Shown: one piece after another, positions 20,247-28,808 of the stretch | Position numbering within the stretch: position 1 is the first letter of the stretch | Layout: each line of letters opens with the position of its first letter | DNA from: Pseudomonas sp. ACN8 | GTDB taxonomy: Bacteria; Pseudomonadota; Gammaproteobacteria; Pseudomonadales; Pseudomonadaceae | DNA length: 64,000 nt | Direction of reading: 5' to 3' | NCBI RefSeq assembly: GCF_002303925.1 | Contig: NZ_MRCS01000001.1 | Span: forward strand, 233,114-297,113 | Program-made: the position numbers and the translations under genes | The notes under the pieces: model-generated | What the model was told of the DNA's origin: nothing | The model's input: the letters and a program-made list of their open reading frames with translations, nothing else | The model's database searches: none

Positions 20247-21317
20247 ATGAAAACACTGGCCAAACTCCCCGTCACCATCGTCACCGGCTTTCTCGGCTCG
20301 GGTAAAACCACGCTGCTGCGGCACATGCTCGACAACGCCCAGGGTCGCCGCATCGCGGTGATCGTCAACGAATTTGGCGAGCTGGGCATCGACGGCGAAA
20401 TCCTCAAGCAGTGCTCCATCGGTTGCACCGAAGAAGAAGCCAACGGCCGTGTCTATGAGCTGGCCAACGGCTGCCTGTGCTGCACCGTCCAGGAAGAATT
20501 CTTCCCGGTGATGCGCGAACTGGTGGCCCGTCGCGGCGATCTGGACCACATTCTCATCGAAACGTCCGGCCTGGCGCTGCCAAAGCCGCTGGTGCAGGCC
20601 TTCCAGTGGCCGGAAATCCGCAGTGCCTGTACGGTGGATGCGGTGATCACCGTGGTCGACAGCCCGGCCGTGGCCGCCGGCACCTTCGCCGCGTTCCCGG
20701 ATCAGGTCGACGCCCAGCGCAAACTTGACCCGAACCTGGACCACGAATCGCCGTTGCACGAACTGTTCGCCGACCAACTGGCCAGTGCTGACCTGGTGAT
20801 CCTCAACAAGGCTGACCTGATCACCCCGGCGGACCTGGCCCGCGTGCGCCTGGAAGTCGCCGAGGAATTGCCGCCAGCGGTGAAAATCATCGAAGCCAGC
20901 AGCGGTCGCCTGCCGCTGGACGTGCTGATCGGCCTGGGTGCCGGCTCCGAAGAACACATCGACGGCCGTCACAGCCACCACGACCATCATCACGATGGCG
21001 ACGACGATCATGACGACCACGATCACGACGCCTTCGATTCGATCTCCATCGAACTGCCGCAAGCCGATGAAAGCCTGCTGCTGGACGCGCTGACCCAACT
21101 GGTGGTCCAGCACGGCATCCTGCGGGTCAAGGGTTTTGCGGCGATTCCGAACAAGCCGATGCGCCTGCTGATCCAGGGCGTGGGCACGCGTTTCGACAAG
21201 CATTTCGACCGCCAGTGGGGCGCCGAAGAAGCGCGAGTCACCCGCCTGGTGCTGATCGGCCAGCAACTGGACGCCACTGTTCTCGAAGCGCAATTGCGCG
21301 CCGCGCTCAGCGTGTAA
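20247..21317 (+). CDS. cobW: CobW, GTP-dependent metallochaperone of the cobalamin pathway
   Basis: 356 residues, G3E GTPase family. Seen: P-loop GFLGSGKTT (about residues 15-23), the metal motif GCLCCT, the guanine-specificity motif NKAD, and a His/Asp-rich loop (residues 252-275, HSHHDHHHDGDDDHDDHDHD). The family hands metal ions to client proteins; here the natural client is the cobaltochelatase CobN, whose gene starts three bases downstream. First gene behind the plus-strand riboswitch. Confidence 0.94.
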   Translation: MKTLAKLPVTIVTGFLGSGKTTLLRHMLDNAQGRRIAVIVNEFGELGIDGEILKQCSIGCTEEEANGRVYELANGCLCCTVQEEFFPVMRELVARRGDLDHILIETSGLALPKPLVQAFQWPEIRSACTVDAVITVVDSPAVAAGTFAAFPDQVDAQRKLDPNLDHESPLHELFADQLASADLVILNKADLITPADLARVRLEVAEELPPAVKIIEASSGRLPLDVLIGLGAGSEEHIDGRHSHHDHHHDGDDDHDDHDHDAFDSISIELPQADESLLLDALTQLVVQHGILRVKGFAAIPNKPMRLLIQGVGTRFDKHFDRQWGAEEARVTRLVLIGQQLDATVLEAQLRAALSV

Positions 21318-21320
21318 GCC

Positions 21321-24300
21321 ATGCACCTGCTCAGGACCCAGCCCGGCGGTTTCGTGTCGGATGACAATATCGCCGACCTTGGACAAACCCCCGCCGAGCT
21401 GGTGGTCCTGTGCAGCGGCGATTCCAGCCTGGCGCTGCTTGCCGAAGCGGCGCAACAGTTGCCCGACGATTACCCGAGCGTGCGCCTGGCCAACCCGATG
21501 CAGGTGCAAAACCATGCCTCGGTGGATTTGTACGTCGATGAAGTGCTGCGTCACGCCCGGGTGATCCTGATTTCGCTGCACGGCGGCATCGCCTATTGGC
21601 GTTATGGCATCGAGCGCCTGGTCGAGCTGTCGCAGCGCGGTGTGCAGGTGATTCTGGTGCCGGGCGATGATCGCCCGGACCCGGAACTCAGTGACCTGTG
21701 CACTGTCGGTGCCGAAGATCGCGACCGGCTCTGGCAGTTTCTGCGTCAGGGCGGTATGGGCAACGCCCTCGATTTCTTCCGCTGCCTGGCCAACCGCTGG
21801 CTGGCCCGTGATTACACCTGGGGCGAGCCGCAAACCCTGCCACGCACGGCGGTTTACCATCCGCACAAACATTCTGCCGCACTAAGCGACTGGCAGGCCG
21901 ACTGGCAGGCCGGTCAACCGGTGGCGGCGGTGTTGTTTTACCGCTCGCATTTACAGGCGGCGAACACCGCGTTCATTGATGTTTTTTGCCAGCGTTTGCA
22001 GGCGGCGGGGTTGAATCCGTTGCCGATTGCCCTGGCCAGCCTGAAAGAGCCCGGTTGCCTTGGCGTGGTCGAGGACTGGCTGGACGAGGCCTGCGTCTCG
22101 GTAATTCTGAACACCACCGGCTTTGCCCAGTCCAGCCCGGAAGCACCGCATCTGCGGCCATTCCGCCGCAATATTCCGGTGATCCAGGCGATTTGCGCCC
22201 AAGACAACGAACCGGGCTGGCGCGCCAGCGAACAGGGGCTTGGCCCCCGAGACCTGGCGATGCATATCGCGTTGCCTGAGCTGGACGGGCGCATCATCAG
22301 CCGTCCGATCAGCTTCAAGGACCTAGCGTGGCGGAGTGAGCGTAGTCAGTCGGATGTAGTCTGCTACCGGCCACAACCGGAGCGCATGGACTTCGTTGCC
22401 GAACTGGCGCGGCGCTGGGTCGATCTGGCGCGGGTGCCCAATGCAGAAAAACGCATTGCCTTGATTCTCGCCAACTACCCGACCCGCGACGGTCGCATCG
22501 GCAATGGCGTCGGCCTCGATACCCCGGCAGCGGCGTTGAATATCCTGCGGGCGTTGCATGCCGACGGTTATCCATTACCGGCTGAGTTACCAGACAGCGG
22601 CACCGCGCTGATCCAGCAGTTACTGGGCGGCGTCAGCAACGACCTCGATACCCTCGACCTGCGTCCGTGCCAGCAAAGCCTGGGCATGGATGATTATCTG
22701 GCGATGTTCAACGCACTGCCCGAAGCCAACCGTGCGGCGGTGCTCGAACGTTGGGGCGCGCCGGAAAGCGACCCGATGTGCCGCAGCGGACGGATGATGA
22801 TCGCCGGCCTGCGCTTGGGCCTGACCTTCGTCGGCATTCAACCGGCGAGGGGTTATCAGGTCGATCCGAGCGCGGTGTATCACGACCCGGACCTGGTGCC
22901 GCCCCACGGTTACCTGGCGTTCTACTTCTGGCTGCGCAACGCCTACGGCGCCCACGGTGTGATCCACGTCGGCAAGCACGGCAACCTCGAATGGCTGCCG
23001 GGCAAAGGCGTCGGGCTGTCGGAACATTGTTGGCCAGATGCTTTGCTCGGGCCGCTGCCGAACATCTATCCGTTCATCGTCAACGACCCGGGCGAGGGCG
23101 CCCAGGCCAAGCGGCGCACCCAGGCGGTGATCATCGATCATCTGATGCCACCTTTGACCCGCGCCGAAACCTACGGCCCGCTACGCAACCTCGAATTGTT
23201 GGCCGATGAATATTACGAAGCGCAGTTGCTGGACCCACGTCGTGCCCGAGAGTTGCAGCGCGACATCCTGCAGCTGGTGCGCGACACCCACATCGACCGT
23301 GAACTGCAACTGGACGAACGACTCGACAGCGATGCCGACGCAGCGATCTGGTTGCCGCGACTCGACACCTACCTGTGCGACTTGAAAGAGTCGCAGATCC
23401 GCGACGGCCTGCATGTGTTCGGCGAATCGCCCACCGGGCGTTTGCGTATCGACACCTTGCTGGCGTTGTTGCGCATTCCACGAGGCGATGGCCGGGGCGC
23501 GCAGTCGAGCCTGCTGCGGGCGCTGGCCAAGGCGTTCGGGTTGGGCTTCGACCCACTGGATTGCGCGCTGGCCGAGCCGTGGACGGGGCCGCGTCCCGAG
23601 CCGCTTTTGCTGGTCAGCGACGAGTCTTGGCGTACGGCGGGGGATACCCGCGAACGCCTGGAGCTGTTCGCCACACAACTGATCTCGCAGGCATTGGCCG
23701 ACCCATGCAGGAGCGAGCCTGCTCGCGATGGAGTGTCAGCCACATTGATGCCAACCGACACTCCATCGCGAGCAGGCTCGCTCCTACACGAGGTGCAAGC
23801 CATCATCGACAACCTGCGCGAGGTGGTCGCCCCGCGTCTGGACGCCTGCGGTCCGGCGGAAATGCGCGGATTGCTCGATGCCCTGGGCGGTCGCTTCGTC
23901 CCGGCCGGTCCCAGCGGCGCGCCGAGTCGTGGTCGCCTGGACGTGCTGCCCACCGGTCGCAATTTCTATTCGGTGGACGTGCGCAACCTGCCGACCACCA
24001 CGGCGTGGCGCATCGGGTTCCAGTCGGCCAACCTGATCCTCGAACGGCACCTGCAAGACCACGGCGATCATTTGCGCCAGCTCGGCCTGTCGGTGTGGGG
24101 CACCGCGACCATGCGCACTGGCGGTGATGACATCGCCCAAGCGATGGCGCTGATGGGCGTGCGTCCGGTCTGGGCCACCGGCAGCCAGCGGGTCGATGAT
24201 TTCGAGATTCTGCCGTTGAGTTTGCTCGACCGTCCGCGGGTGGACGTGACTTTGCGCGTGTCCGGTTTCTTCCGGGATGCCTTTGCCAATCTGATTCGCT

Positions 24301-25148
24301 TGTTCGACGCGGCGGTGCAAGCGGTGGCCGACCTCGATGAGCCGGACGACCTCAACCCGCTGGCGGCCAAGGTACGCGCCGAGCGTGCAGCCTTGCTGCA
24401 GTCAGGGCTCGATGAAGAGGCTGCGCGACGTCAGGCCGGCTGGCGGATATTCGGAGCCAAGCCCGGTGCCTACGGCGCGGGCGTGCAGGGCGCCATCGAC
24501 GGTCGCCTGTGGCAGAGCCGTGAGGACTTGGCGGAGGTCTACCTCAACTGGGGCGGCTACGCTTACGGCGGTTCCGACGAAGGCACCGCCGCCCGCGAAC
24601 AGTTCAGCCAGCGCCTGAGCCAGGTGCAGGCGGTGCTGCAAAACCAGGATAACCGCGAGCACGATCTGCTCGACTCCAACGATTACTACCAGTTCCAGGG
24701 CGGCATGCTCGCGGCGGTGGAAAGCCTGAAGGGCGAGGCGGCGGCCAGCTATCATGGCGACCACAGTCAGCCGGACCTGCCGAAGATTCGCACCTTGAAG
24801 GAAGAGCTGAACCGGGTGATCCGCTCCCGGGCGGCCAATCCGAAGTGGCTCGAAGGCGTTAAGCGTCACGGCTACAAAGGCGCGTTCGAAATGGCGGCGA
24901 CTGTCGACAACCTGTTCGCCTTCGACGCCACCACGCAGTTGATCGACGATCACCAGTACGCGTTGCTGGCCGATGCCTATTTGCTCGACCCGGACACCCG
25001 GGATTTTGTCCGCGAACACAATCCCCATGCCTTGCGCGACATGACCGAGCGCATGCTCGAGGCGCAACAGCGCGGGATGTGGAAGGAGCCCGGCGAGTAC
25101 CGCGAGGCGCTGGAGAATTTGTTGCTGGATATAGAAGAAGACGGCTAA
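21321..25148 (+). CDS. cobN: Cobaltochelatase large subunit CobN, with an in-frame REP doublet
   Basis: 1275 residues. Inserts Co2+ into hydrogenobyrinic acid a,c-diamide together with an ATPase pair. It is typical CobN/BchH throughout (GVIHVGKHGNLEWLPGKGVGLSE, NFYSVDVRNLPTTTAWRIG, WGTATMRTGGDDIAQAMALMG, YGAGVQGAIDGRLW). At about residues 797-822 (23706-23793) the protein reads CRSEPARDG...DTPSRAGSLLH, the translation of a complete REP doublet. The frame stays open across it, so the insertion adds roughly 30 residues between conserved blocks. It sits between helical segments and may be tolerated as a surface loop. Four bases separate it from cobW. Confidence 0.95.
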   Translation: MHLLRTQPGGFVSDDNIADLGQTPAELVVLCSGDSSLALLAEAAQQLPDDYPSVRLANPMQVQNHASVDLYVDEVLRHARVILISLHGGIAYWRYGIERLVELSQRGVQVILVPGDDRPDPELSDLCTVGAEDRDRLWQFLRQGGMGNALDFFRCLANRWLARDYTWGEPQTLPRTAVYHPHKHSAALSDWQADWQAGQPVAAVLFYRSHLQAANTAFIDVFCQRLQAAGLNPLPIALASLKEPGCLGVVEDWLDEACVSVILNTTGFAQSSPEAPHLRPFRRNIPVIQAICAQDNEPGWRASEQGLGPRDLAMHIALPELDGRIISRPISFKDLAWRSERSQSDVVCYRPQPERMDFVAELARRWVDLARVPNAEKRIALILANYPTRDGRIGNGVGLDTPAAALNILRALHADGYPLPAELPDSGTALIQQLLGGVSNDLDTLDLRPCQQSLGMDDYLAMFNALPEANRAAVLERWGAPESDPMCRSGRMMIAGLRLGLTFVGIQPARGYQVDPSAVYHDPDLVPPHGYLAFYFWLRNAYGAHGVIHVGKHGNLEWLPGKGVGLSEHCWPDALLGPLPNIYPFIVNDPGEGAQAKRRTQAVIIDHLMPPLTRAETYGPLRNLELLADEYYEAQLLDPRRARELQRDILQLVRDTHIDRELQLDERLDSDADAAIWLPRLDTYLCDLKESQIRDGLHVFGESPTGRLRIDTLLALLRIPRGDGRGAQSSLLRALAKAFGLGFDPLDCALAEPWTGPRPEPLLLVSDESWRTAGDTRERLELFATQLISQALADPCRSEPARDGVSATLMPTDTPSRAGSLLHEVQAIIDNLREVVAPRLDACGPAEMRGLLDALGGRFVPAGPSGAPSRGRLDVLPTGRNFYSVDVRNLPTTTAWRIGFQSANLILERHLQDHGDHLRQLGLSVWGTATMRTGGDDIAQAMALMGVRPVWATGSQRVDDFEILPLSLLDRPRVDVTLRVSGFFRDAFANLIRLFDAAVQAVADLDEPDDLNPLAAKVRAERAALLQSGLDEEAARRQAGWRIFGAKPGAYGAGVQGAIDGRLWQSREDLAEVYLNWGGYAYGGSDEGTAAREQFSQRLSQVQAVLQNQDNREHDLLDSNDYYQFQGGMLAAVESLKGEAAASYHGDHSQPDLPKIRTLKEELNRVIRSRAANPKWLEGVKRHGYKGAFEMAATVDNLFAFDATTQLIDDHQYALLADAYLLDPDTRDFVREHNPHALRDMTERMLEAQQRGMWKEPGEYREALENLLLDIEEDG
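23706..23793. repeat. REP doublet inside the cobN reading frame
   Basis: Left arm AGGAGCGAGCCTGCTCGCGA and right arm its inverse complement, with GGAGTGTC/GACACTCC extending the pairing inward. It is a full inverted pair like the intergenic ones, but fully translated. Confidence 0.9.
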
Positions 25149-25161
25149 TTACCGCAAATCC

Positions 25162-25260
25162 TGTAGGAGCGAGCTTGCTCGCGATGGACTTAAGGGCGAC
25201 GCGTTTTTCCAGTAAACACGCGTCATCGTTAACGACCATCGCGAGCAAGCTCGCTCCTAG
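25162..25260. repeat. REP doublet between cobN and the chelatase ATPase gene
   Basis: Inverted pair with arms of the GCGAGCTTGCTCGCGATGG type; inner sequence also partly paired (ACGCGT...ACGCGT). Confidence 0.85.
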
Positions 25261-25308
25261 AGAGATTGGGGTGCCTGTGAGATCACCGACCATGACCGAG
25301 ATAAAACA

Positions 25309-26316
25309 ATGACCGACATCCCGCATTTCCCGCTCTCCGCCGTGGTCGGCGCCGACGATTTGAAACTGGCCCTGTACCTGACCGCCATCGACCCGAAAAT
25401 CGGTGGCGTACTGATCGAAGGCCCGCGTGGCATGGCCAAATCGACCCTGGCCCGTGGCCTGGCGGACCTGCTGGCCAGCGGTCAGTTCGTCACCTTGCCG
25501 CTGGGCGCCACCGAGGAGCGGCTGGTCGGCACCCTCGATCTCGACGCGGCGCTGGGCGAAGGTCGCGCACAGTTTTCCCCCGGCGTACTGGCCAAGGCTG
25601 ACGGAGGCGTGCTCTACGTCGACGAAGTCAATCTGTTGCCCGATCACCTCGTTGACCTGCTGCTCGATGTGGCCGCCAGCGGCACCAATCTGGTGGAACG
25701 TGACGGTATTTCCCATAGGCATTCGGCGAAGTTCGTGCTGATTGGCACCATGAACCCGGAAGAGGGTGAACTGCGTCCGCAATTGCTGGATCGTTTCGGC
25801 TTGAACGTCGCCCTCGGTGGCCACACCGCGCCGACCGAGCGCGGCCAGATCATCCGCCGTCGCCTGGATTTCGACAGCGATCCGCAAGGTTTCTGCGCCG
25901 AATGGGAATCCGCGCAGGCGTCTCTGCGCGAACGTTGCCAGAACGCACGCAACGCACTGGCAAAGATTCCTCTCGATGACCAGGCGCTGGCACACATCAC
26001 TGAGCGCTGCTTTGCCGCCGGCGTCGATGGCTTGCGCGCCGACCTGGTCTGGCTGCGTGCCGCCCGGGCACACGCCGCCTGGCGCGGGGCGCATACCATC
26101 GCCGAGGACGATATCGACGCCGTTGCCGAGTTCGCCTTGCGCCATCGTCGTCGCGAGCATTCACCACCGGCACCTCAGCCATCCCAGGCTGCGCAACCCG
26201 CTGCACCGCAGAACGCCAATCCGAGCGAAGGTCAGGGCCAGTGGGGCGAGTTGCCTGCCCAGGCGCTCTCGGTCGGCGCACGACGTGAAGTGCCGAGCTG
26301 GCCAAAAAAGCCCTAG
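25309..26316 (+). CDS. Mg/Co-chelatase ATPase subunit (ChlI/BchI type), zero-frame product
   Basis: 335 residues. AAA+ ATPase that powers metal insertion by CobN. Seen: Walker A GPRGMAKS (about residues 43-50), LPLGATEERLVGTLDL, Walker B GGVLYVDEVNLL, sensor-1 GTMNPEEGELRPQLLDRFG, and the C-terminal helical lid ending in a Pro/Gln-rich linker. The last codons are CCA AAA AAG CCC TAG: a slippery heptamer in correct phase immediately before the stop. The -1 frame continues into a VWA domain (next entry). The short form corresponds to ChlI alone; the frameshifted form (334 + 223 = 557 residues) to ChlD. Third gene of the riboswitch operon. Confidence 0.9.
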   Translation: MTDIPHFPLSAVVGADDLKLALYLTAIDPKIGGVLIEGPRGMAKSTLARGLADLLASGQFVTLPLGATEERLVGTLDLDAALGEGRAQFSPGVLAKADGGVLYVDEVNLLPDHLVDLLLDVAASGTNLVERDGISHRHSAKFVLIGTMNPEEGELRPQLLDRFGLNVALGGHTAPTERGQIIRRRLDFDSDPQGFCAEWESAQASLRERCQNARNALAKIPLDDQALAHITERCFAAGVDGLRADLVWLRAARAHAAWRGAHTIAEDDIDAVAEFALRHRRREHSPPAPQPSQAAQPAAPQNANPSEGQGQWGELPAQALSVGARREVPSWPKKP

Positions 26317-26351
26317 GCATTCGCCTTCGCTGCGACGCGGGGGCGAATGCC
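26304..26351 (+). other. Programmed -1 ribosomal frameshift signal (slippery A AAA AAG plus hairpin)
   Basis: A AAA AAG at 26304-26310 is read as A|AAA|AAG in the zero frame, the phase needed for -1 slippage. The stop TAG is at 26314-26316. After a five-base spacer a perfect 10-bp stem follows (GGCATTCGCC 26316-26325 with GGCGAATGCC 26342-26351), which five inner pairs (two of them G-U) can lengthen to 15 bp around a six-base loop. Slippage to GCC at 26310 enters the VWA frame. This heptamer is the one used by E. coli dnaX, and frameshifting within chlD-type chelatase genes has been described. Confidence 0.85.
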
Positions 26352-26981
26352 AGACCCCGTGCCGGGCGGCTGGACCACGGCAAACAGGGCAAGCGACACG
26401 CAGCCCCCGGCGGCTCCGTCAACTGGCCTGGCACATTGCTCAATGGTCGGCCCCGTCAGCGTGCTGATCTTTTGTATCAACTGCGCACCCGTTCGCCCCA
26501 TGAACTGTGGCTGGTGATTGTCGATGCGTCGGCTTCAACCCGCCGTCATCAGGCGTTGAGTGATGCCAAAGGCTTGCTGGCGCAGCTGTTCGATGATGCC
26601 TACCGCCAGCGTGCGCGACTGGCGTTGCTGACCGCCAGCGGCTCGGTGCCCGAGTGGCAGGTGCAAGGGTTGAAGGCTTCCAACGGTTTGCGCCATTGGC
26701 TCGATGGGCTCGGCGCAGGCGGCGGAACGCCGTTGCTGGCGGCGCTGGGTGAGGCGAGGCACTGGCTGGCCGCGCGGCAAAAGCGTTTTCCGGCGGAACA
26801 GCAAAGATTTTTATTGGTGACCGATGGGCGGCTGAAGGACTGGTCCATGCTGCCGGCAATCGAATGTCCAGGGCTGGTGATCGACATCGAACGCGGGCCG
26901 ATTCACCTTGGCCGGGCAAAGGTGTTGGCAGCGCAGTTGCAGGTTGATTATCGACACATCGATGAGCTGATTTCAGGTTGA
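26310..26981 (+). CDS. VWA domain part of a ChlD-type chelatase subunit, reached by -1 frameshift from the ChlI-like frame
   Basis: The frame is open from the slip site at 26310 to TGA at 26979-26981, 223 residues. It starts with a basic linker, then NWPGTLLNGRPRQRADLLYQLR (the segment before the VWA fold in ChlD/BchD) and a VWA domain with the MIDAS motif DASAS, later GGGTPLLAAL and LLVTDGRLKDW. The only candidate independent start is TTG at 26436, which has no Shine-Dalgarno and lies inside the conserved NWPGTLL block. That makes separate translation unlikely. Expected product with the upstream part: a 557-residue AAA+/VWA protein that joins the ChlI-like ATPase to CobN. Confidence 0.85.
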   Translation, partial: ALGIRLRCDAGANARPRAGRLDHGKQGKRHAAPGGSVNWPGTLLNGRPRQRADLLYQLRTRSPHELWLVIVDASASTRRHQALSDAKGLLAQLFDDAYRQRARLALLTASGSVPEWQVQGLKASNGLRHWLDGLGAGGGTPLLAALGEARHWLAARQKRFPAEQQRFLLVTDGRLKDWSMLPAIECPGLVIDIERGPIHLGRAKVLAAQLQVDYRHIDELISG

Positions 26982-27005
26982 GTTTTGTGCTGACAGTGCC
27001 GGCCC

Positions 27006-27072
27006 CATCGCGAGCAGGCTCGCTCCCACAGGAGAATGCATTCCAATGTGGGAGCGAGCCTGCTCGCGATGG
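27006..27072. repeat. REP doublet
   Basis: Inverted REP pair with a short spacer (about 25 bases) after the chelatase operon. Confidence 0.85.
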
Positions 27073-27154
27073 CATCCCTCGGGTATTGGATAATTACGGT
27101 TACCCGCATCGCTGCCCTATGCTGCTGTAAGCAAGCCATCCACAGGAGTGACCC

Positions 27155-28801
27155 ATGCGCGTTCTAACCCGCAATGATCAGGACGATTTTCGTGTCAAAG
27201 CCTACGCCGGCACCAATGGCGTGCTGTTGGCCATGGACCTGGCCGAATCCCGTCGCATTGGCCTGTTGGGTTTTGCCATTGAAAAACAGCAGGGCAGCAA
27301 ACCCTGGATGTTTCTGTTCAATAGCCTGACATTCCCGGACAAGGACCATACCTTCCCCCGGTTCCACGCCACGCCCAGCGATATTGCGCCGTTACAGAAA
27401 TTCCGTTGGGCCGATTACGCGGTCAATCCGGGGATGACGATCCACTATCGGGTCTATCCGGTCTACGGCAGCCACAATGCGCCACAACTGGGTGAGTGCC
27501 TGGCGGTAACGGTCACCTCCGACGATGGCCATCCTGGCAACCAAAGCGTCAACTTCAACCGCGCAGTAGCCGCCAGTCAGGCGTTCGAGCGCAAGTTTCC
27601 CGATCTCGATGCACTCATTGGCAAAAAGCACAAGCTGCCCATCGAAGCCTGGCCCGATGCCCCGCGTAGATGGTTGGAGAACGGTTTGCTCGGGCGCTTG
27701 TTGGGGTTTATCGCGCGTGCTGTCGATGGCCAGTGGGCGCTGGATATCGCCATCTATGAGTACCAGTTGCAGGTGATTGTCGACGCAGTGGAGGCTGCGC
27801 TGGAACGCGGCGTGAAAGTTCGCGTCCTTTATCACGCGCAACCGGGCGAAGACACTACCGCCTTCAACGAGGTCAGTCTGAAAAATATCCCCCAGGCGAA
27901 CAAACGCGGGCGGGTCACCCACAATATCTTTCACAACAAGTTCATGGTCTTGAGTCGGCTTGACGCAGCGGGGCAGCATCAGCCCGAAGCGGTACTCTGC
28001 GGCAGCACCAACTTCACCCCCAACGGCGTTTACCGTCAGGCCAACGTGGTGCATGTGCTGGACGATACGCGGCTCAGTACCCTTTATCTGCAAACCTTCG
28101 AGCAGGTCTGGAGCACGCCGGCAGATGTCGGCGCCACGCGGCAATGGATCACGCAGCACAACCCGATGGATCCGACGCAGGCCCTTTTCGCCGGGTTCTC
28201 GCCGCGCTCGGGCGGGGGGGATCTGGATGAATTCGTCTCGATCATCAATGCCGCGAAAAAGGACGTGCTGTTCGTCACTGCGTTCGCCTTGCCCGACGCT
28301 ATCCTCAACGCCTTGCTCGGCTTGCCCCATGACGACATCCTGCGCTATGGCCTGCAAAATACCACCAGCGAAATCACCGGGTTTCACGCCGACCGCACCG
28401 CTGAATTCACCACCGTTGCCCTGCTCGACAAAGGGCTGGAAGGCTGGCTCCAGGAAAGCAGGGAGGGTCAGAAGGGTAATATCCTGGTGCACACCAAAGC
28501 CATCGTCACTGACTTCACCAGTGATGCGCCGACGATCATCAGCGGTAGCCACAACCTCAGCGCCGCAGCCAGCAACGGCAATGACGAAAACTATCTGATC
28601 ATTCGCGGCGATACCGATCTGGCAGACCGTTATGGCCTGGAGTTGTTGCGGTTCTACGAGCATTACCGCTTTCGCTATTTCGCGAAAAAGCTTGCGCTCA
28701 AGCAGGTCCAGCCGTTGGCGACGGATAACAGCTGGACTGATGACTATTACCGCGAGGGGAATCTACGGATGTTGTCGCGACTGCGGTTTACCGGCCAATA
28801 G
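27155..28801 (+). CDS. Phospholipase D superfamily protein with two HKD-type motifs
   Basis: 548 residues, no signal peptide. An N-terminal region of about 190 residues (no family recognised) is followed by two PLD repeats: HNKFMVLSRLD...CGSTNFTPNG (about residues 264-290) and HTKAIVTDFT...SGSHNLSAAASNGNDEN (about 447-475). The HxK and the GS(x)N part of the active site are present in both. Such proteins cleave or transfer phosphodiester bonds (lipids or nucleic acids); the substrate cannot be told. AGGAG precedes the ATG. It stands alone, convergent with the next gene. A cytoplasmic or non-classically exported enzyme is possible. Confidence 0.8.
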   Translation: MRVLTRNDQDDFRVKAYAGTNGVLLAMDLAESRRIGLLGFAIEKQQGSKPWMFLFNSLTFPDKDHTFPRFHATPSDIAPLQKFRWADYAVNPGMTIHYRVYPVYGSHNAPQLGECLAVTVTSDDGHPGNQSVNFNRAVAASQAFERKFPDLDALIGKKHKLPIEAWPDAPRRWLENGLLGRLLGFIARAVDGQWALDIAIYEYQLQVIVDAVEAALERGVKVRVLYHAQPGEDTTAFNEVSLKNIPQANKRGRVTHNIFHNKFMVLSRLDAAGQHQPEAVLCGSTNFTPNGVYRQANVVHVLDDTRLSTLYLQTFEQVWSTPADVGATRQWITQHNPMDPTQALFAGFSPRSGGGDLDEFVSIINAAKKDVLFVTAFALPDAILNALLGLPHDDILRYGLQNTTSEITGFHADRTAEFTTVALLDKGLEGWLQESREGQKGNILVHTKAIVTDFTSDAPTIISGSHNLSAAASNGNDENYLIIRGDTDLADRYGLELLRFYEHYRFRYFAKKLALKQVQPLATDNSWTDDYYREGNLRMLSRLRFTGQ

Positions 28802-28808
28802 CGATCCA

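Noticed and set aside
22321..22380. Apparent odd segment in cobN (DLAWRSERSQSDVVCYRP) considered as a second insertion
   Set aside because: No repeat structure is seen there and flanking sequence is continuous; probably ordinary variation.
26436..26981. Separate VWA gene starting at TTG 26436
   Set aside because: No Shine-Dalgarno, start inside conserved sequence, and a frameshift signal in exact phase upstream explains the frame better.
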